This document shows positions 6,089 through 7,196 of a stretch of DNA of 7,196 nt, in pieces. The notes under the pieces were generated by a model. That model did not search any database. It saw only the letters and a list, made by a program, of their open reading frames with translations, and had not been told where the DNA came from. How positions within the stretch are numbered: the stretch's first letter is position 1; each line of letters opens with the position of its first letter. The stretch comes from Pseudomonadota bacterium (lineage in GTDB: Bacteria; Pseudomonadota; Gammaproteobacteria; Burkholderiales; Casimicrobiaceae). A program made the translations under genes and the position numbers. The stretch spans positions 1 to 7,196 of the forward strand of contig JAKPSO010000429.1 of NCBI GenBank assembly GCA_029571495.1, written 5' to 3'.

Positions 6089-6558
6089 ACACTGAAATTT
6101 CCGTTCAATATCCGCTCACCATCTTTTACGACAGCTCATGCCCGCTGTGCACGCGTGAAGTCACGGTGCTCAAGCAATACGACCACGCCGATCAATTGAA
6201 ACTCGTGGATTGTTCGCCAAAGGACTTCGCGGCAGTCGATGGGCACACTCGCGAAGCCATGATGCGCCTCATCCACGCGCGCGACGCTGCGGGGCAATGG
6301 CTCATCGGCGCGCCGGTGTTCGCTGCGGCCTACACCGCATCGGGCTTTGCGTTGGTCGCGCGGATGTGGGGTGCAGAGCGGCTACAACCGATGTGGGGCG
6401 TGGTTTATCCGTGGATCGCCAATAACCGAATGCTGCTCTCAAAGGTAGGCGTGACAAGCGCGTTGACGTGGGTGCTGCATCGCCTGCATGCCCGCGCTGC
6501 GAAACAAGCGCTAGCTGCGTCGAGCGTCTGTCACGACGGGCAGTGCGATATCAAATGA
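6085..6558 (+). CDS. DCC family (DUF393) thiol-disulfide oxidoreductase-like protein
   Basis: A 157-residue protein with the family's defining N-terminal motif, YDSSCPLC (15-22), where Asp16, Cys19 and Cys22 form a thioredoxin-like CPLC centre on a beta strand (LTIFYDSS). No signal peptide is visible, so a cytoplasmic location is likely. The middle contains the usual GAPVFAAAY (75-83) segment, and the C-terminal half is helical, ending in a second cysteine pair, CHDGQC (149-154). DCC proteins are described as putative thiol oxidoreductases, but their physiological substrates are largely unknown. The start codon overlaps the regulator's stop as ATGA, so translation is probably coupled. A GbsR-type regulator beside a DCC protein and an SDR protein is an arrangement I recall from other betaproteobacteria. 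The family call is secure; the function is not. Confidence 0.92.
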   Translation: MNTEISVQYPLTIFYDSSCPLCTREVTVLKQYDHADQLKLVDCSPKDFAAVDGHTREAMMRLIHARDAAGQWLIGAPVFAAAYTASGFALVARMWGAERLQPMWGVVYPWIANNRMLLSKVGVTSALTWVLHRLHARAAKQALAASSVCHDGQCDIK

Positions 6559-6635
6559 ATCGCGCAGACCCATCGCATATGCATAGGGTCACCTTGTGCT
6601 AGTCGAAACGCCAACGAACGATTAGTGTTTGCTCC

Positions 6636-7130
6636 ATGAACTCAACGATTTTCAGATCACTTACCGCGTTGTCCACGTTCACCGTCGCATGCGCACTCGC
6701 GGCATGCGCGCAAGCGCCGTCTTCGGGCGACCATACTGCGCACACCCACGGCAGTGCGTCGGACACCCGTCGATTCGTGAAATTTCCCGACGAGATGAGG
6801 ATCGGAACGCTCGCGAACATGCGCGACCATTTGCTCGCGTTGTCGGAAATTCAGGGCGCGCTCGCGGCTGAGCGCTACGCGGAGGCCGCGGACATTGCGG
6901 AAAACCGGTTGGGCATGAGTTCGCTCAAATTACACGGCGCGCACGACGTGTCGAAATTCATGCCGCAGGGCATGCAAGACACTGGCACTGCCATGCATCG
7001 GAGTGCCAGCCGCTTCGCGATCGCCGCGCAAAACAGCGCCGCCACAGGTGACGCGAAGCCCGCGCTTGCCGCGCTGACGGAAGTCACGCGGGCATGTGTT
7101 GCGTGTCACGCGGCCTATCGGATTCAGTAG
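6636..7130 (+). CDS. Lipoprotein class II c-type cytochrome (cytochrome c'/c556-like)
   Basis: A 164-residue exported haem protein. The N-terminal hydrophobic segment (about 8-23) ends in LAAC (21-24), a lipobox, so Cys24 is probably lipidated and the protein anchored on the periplasmic face of a membrane. The mature region is helical, as in four-helix-bundle class II cytochromes, with the single haem-binding CVACH (154-158) close to the C-terminus, the expected place for this class. Early helix residues in EMRIGTLANMRDHL (53-66) include Met54 and Met62; one may be the sixth haem ligand, as in c556-type proteins. An H-x-H-x-H-like stretch (33-38) follows the signal. It starts 77 nt after the DCC gene on the same strand. 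No good Shine-Dalgarno or clear promoter is visible, so co-transcription is possible but unproven. Role: periplasmic electron transfer or small-ligand binding, partner unknown. Confidence 0.9.
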   Translation: MNSTIFRSLTALSTFTVACALAACAQAPSSGDHTAHTHGSASDTRRFVKFPDEMRIGTLANMRDHLLALSEIQGALAAERYAEAADIAENRLGMSSLKLHGAHDVSKFMPQGMQDTGTAMHRSASRFAIAAQNSAATGDAKPALAALTEVTRACVACHAAYRIQ

Positions 7131-7148
7131 ACGTCTCGCCGGAGCAGC

Positions 7149-7191
7149 TTTTTGGTCGTAACGACCGCCTGGTGGTCGTTACAGCCTAAAA
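7149..7191. repeat. Strong imperfect hairpin after the cytochrome gene
   Basis: GTAACGACC (7158-7166) and GGTCGTTAC (7174-7182) are exact inverted arms around a 7-nt loop. The pairing extends outward, with mismatches, into TTTTTGG on the left and CCTAAAAA on the right. The left arm also forms its own small hairpin, GGTCG-TAA-CGACC (7154-7166), which excludes the large one. The T-run is upstream of the stem on either strand, so it does not fit a textbook intrinsic terminator, although its place 18 nt after a stop codon suits transcript 3'-end formation or protection. Confidence 0.6.
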
Positions 7192-7196
7192 AGAGA

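Noticed and set aside
6559..6635. Promoter in the gap before the cytochrome gene
   Set aside because: TTGTGC at 6594-6599 has only a poor partner (AACGAT, 3 of 6) at 17 bp, not enough to annotate.
3420..7155. Eleven-base match CAGCTTTTTGG, in inverted orientation at 3420-3430 and 7145-7155
   Set aside because: A match of this length is expected by chance in a window this size, and the flanks do not extend it.
7154..7186. Integron attC-like site or rho-independent terminator at the right edge
   Set aside because: No core GTTRRRY/RYYYAAC pair fits the arms, and no T-run follows the stem on either strand.

Overview
The window looks like chromosomal DNA of a betaproteobacterium, probably Burkholderiales. 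This is an inference from moderately high GC, from the protein flavours (FbpB/FbpC-type transporter, GbsR/MarR regulator beside a DCC protein) and from a TTCGACAAGCTC-type extragenic palindrome of a kind I associate with that group. No rRNA, tRNA, CRISPR array, insertion sequence or phage gene is visible. Everything left of about 5440 reads on the minus strand and everything right of 5534 on the plus strand, so the window holds one divergent promoter region.

Left third (1-2987, minus): the end of an importer operon. A 750-residue fused double-domain ABC permease is followed by its ATPase, whose C-terminus runs off the left edge. They resemble iron(III)/2-aminoethylphosphonate-type uptake systems. 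No substrate-binding protein and no obvious Fur box is present, so the substrate is open. The permease has an extra block of about 165 N-terminal residues with about four predicted membrane spans.

Middle (2988-4517, minus): a 461-bp spacer with at most one doubtful 57-codon ORF, then a two-gene unit of a class I SAM-dependent methyltransferase and a 4-oxalocrotonate-tautomerase-family enzyme (23-nt gap). Upstream of the methyltransferase sits a single REP-like palindrome.

Right (4518-7196): a small redox divergon. Leftward is an atypical short-chain dehydrogenase/epimerase-like protein. Rightward are a GbsR/MarR-type repressor, a DCC (DUF393) thiol-oxidoreductase-like protein that overlaps it by ATGA, and a lipoprotein class II c-type cytochrome. 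Between the two arms lies a perfect 8-4-8 inverted repeat (5467-5486) that overlaps the -35 of the rightward promoter and the -10 of the leftward one, so one repressor could shut both directions. This is the most informative regulatory structure in the window. A strong imperfect hairpin with two possible folds lies after the cytochrome gene at the right edge.

I found no clearly new system. The best candidates for follow-up are the divergon with its shared operator, the dehydrogenase lacking its catalytic Tyr, the tautomerase with Asp at the usual Arg39, and the extended permease.
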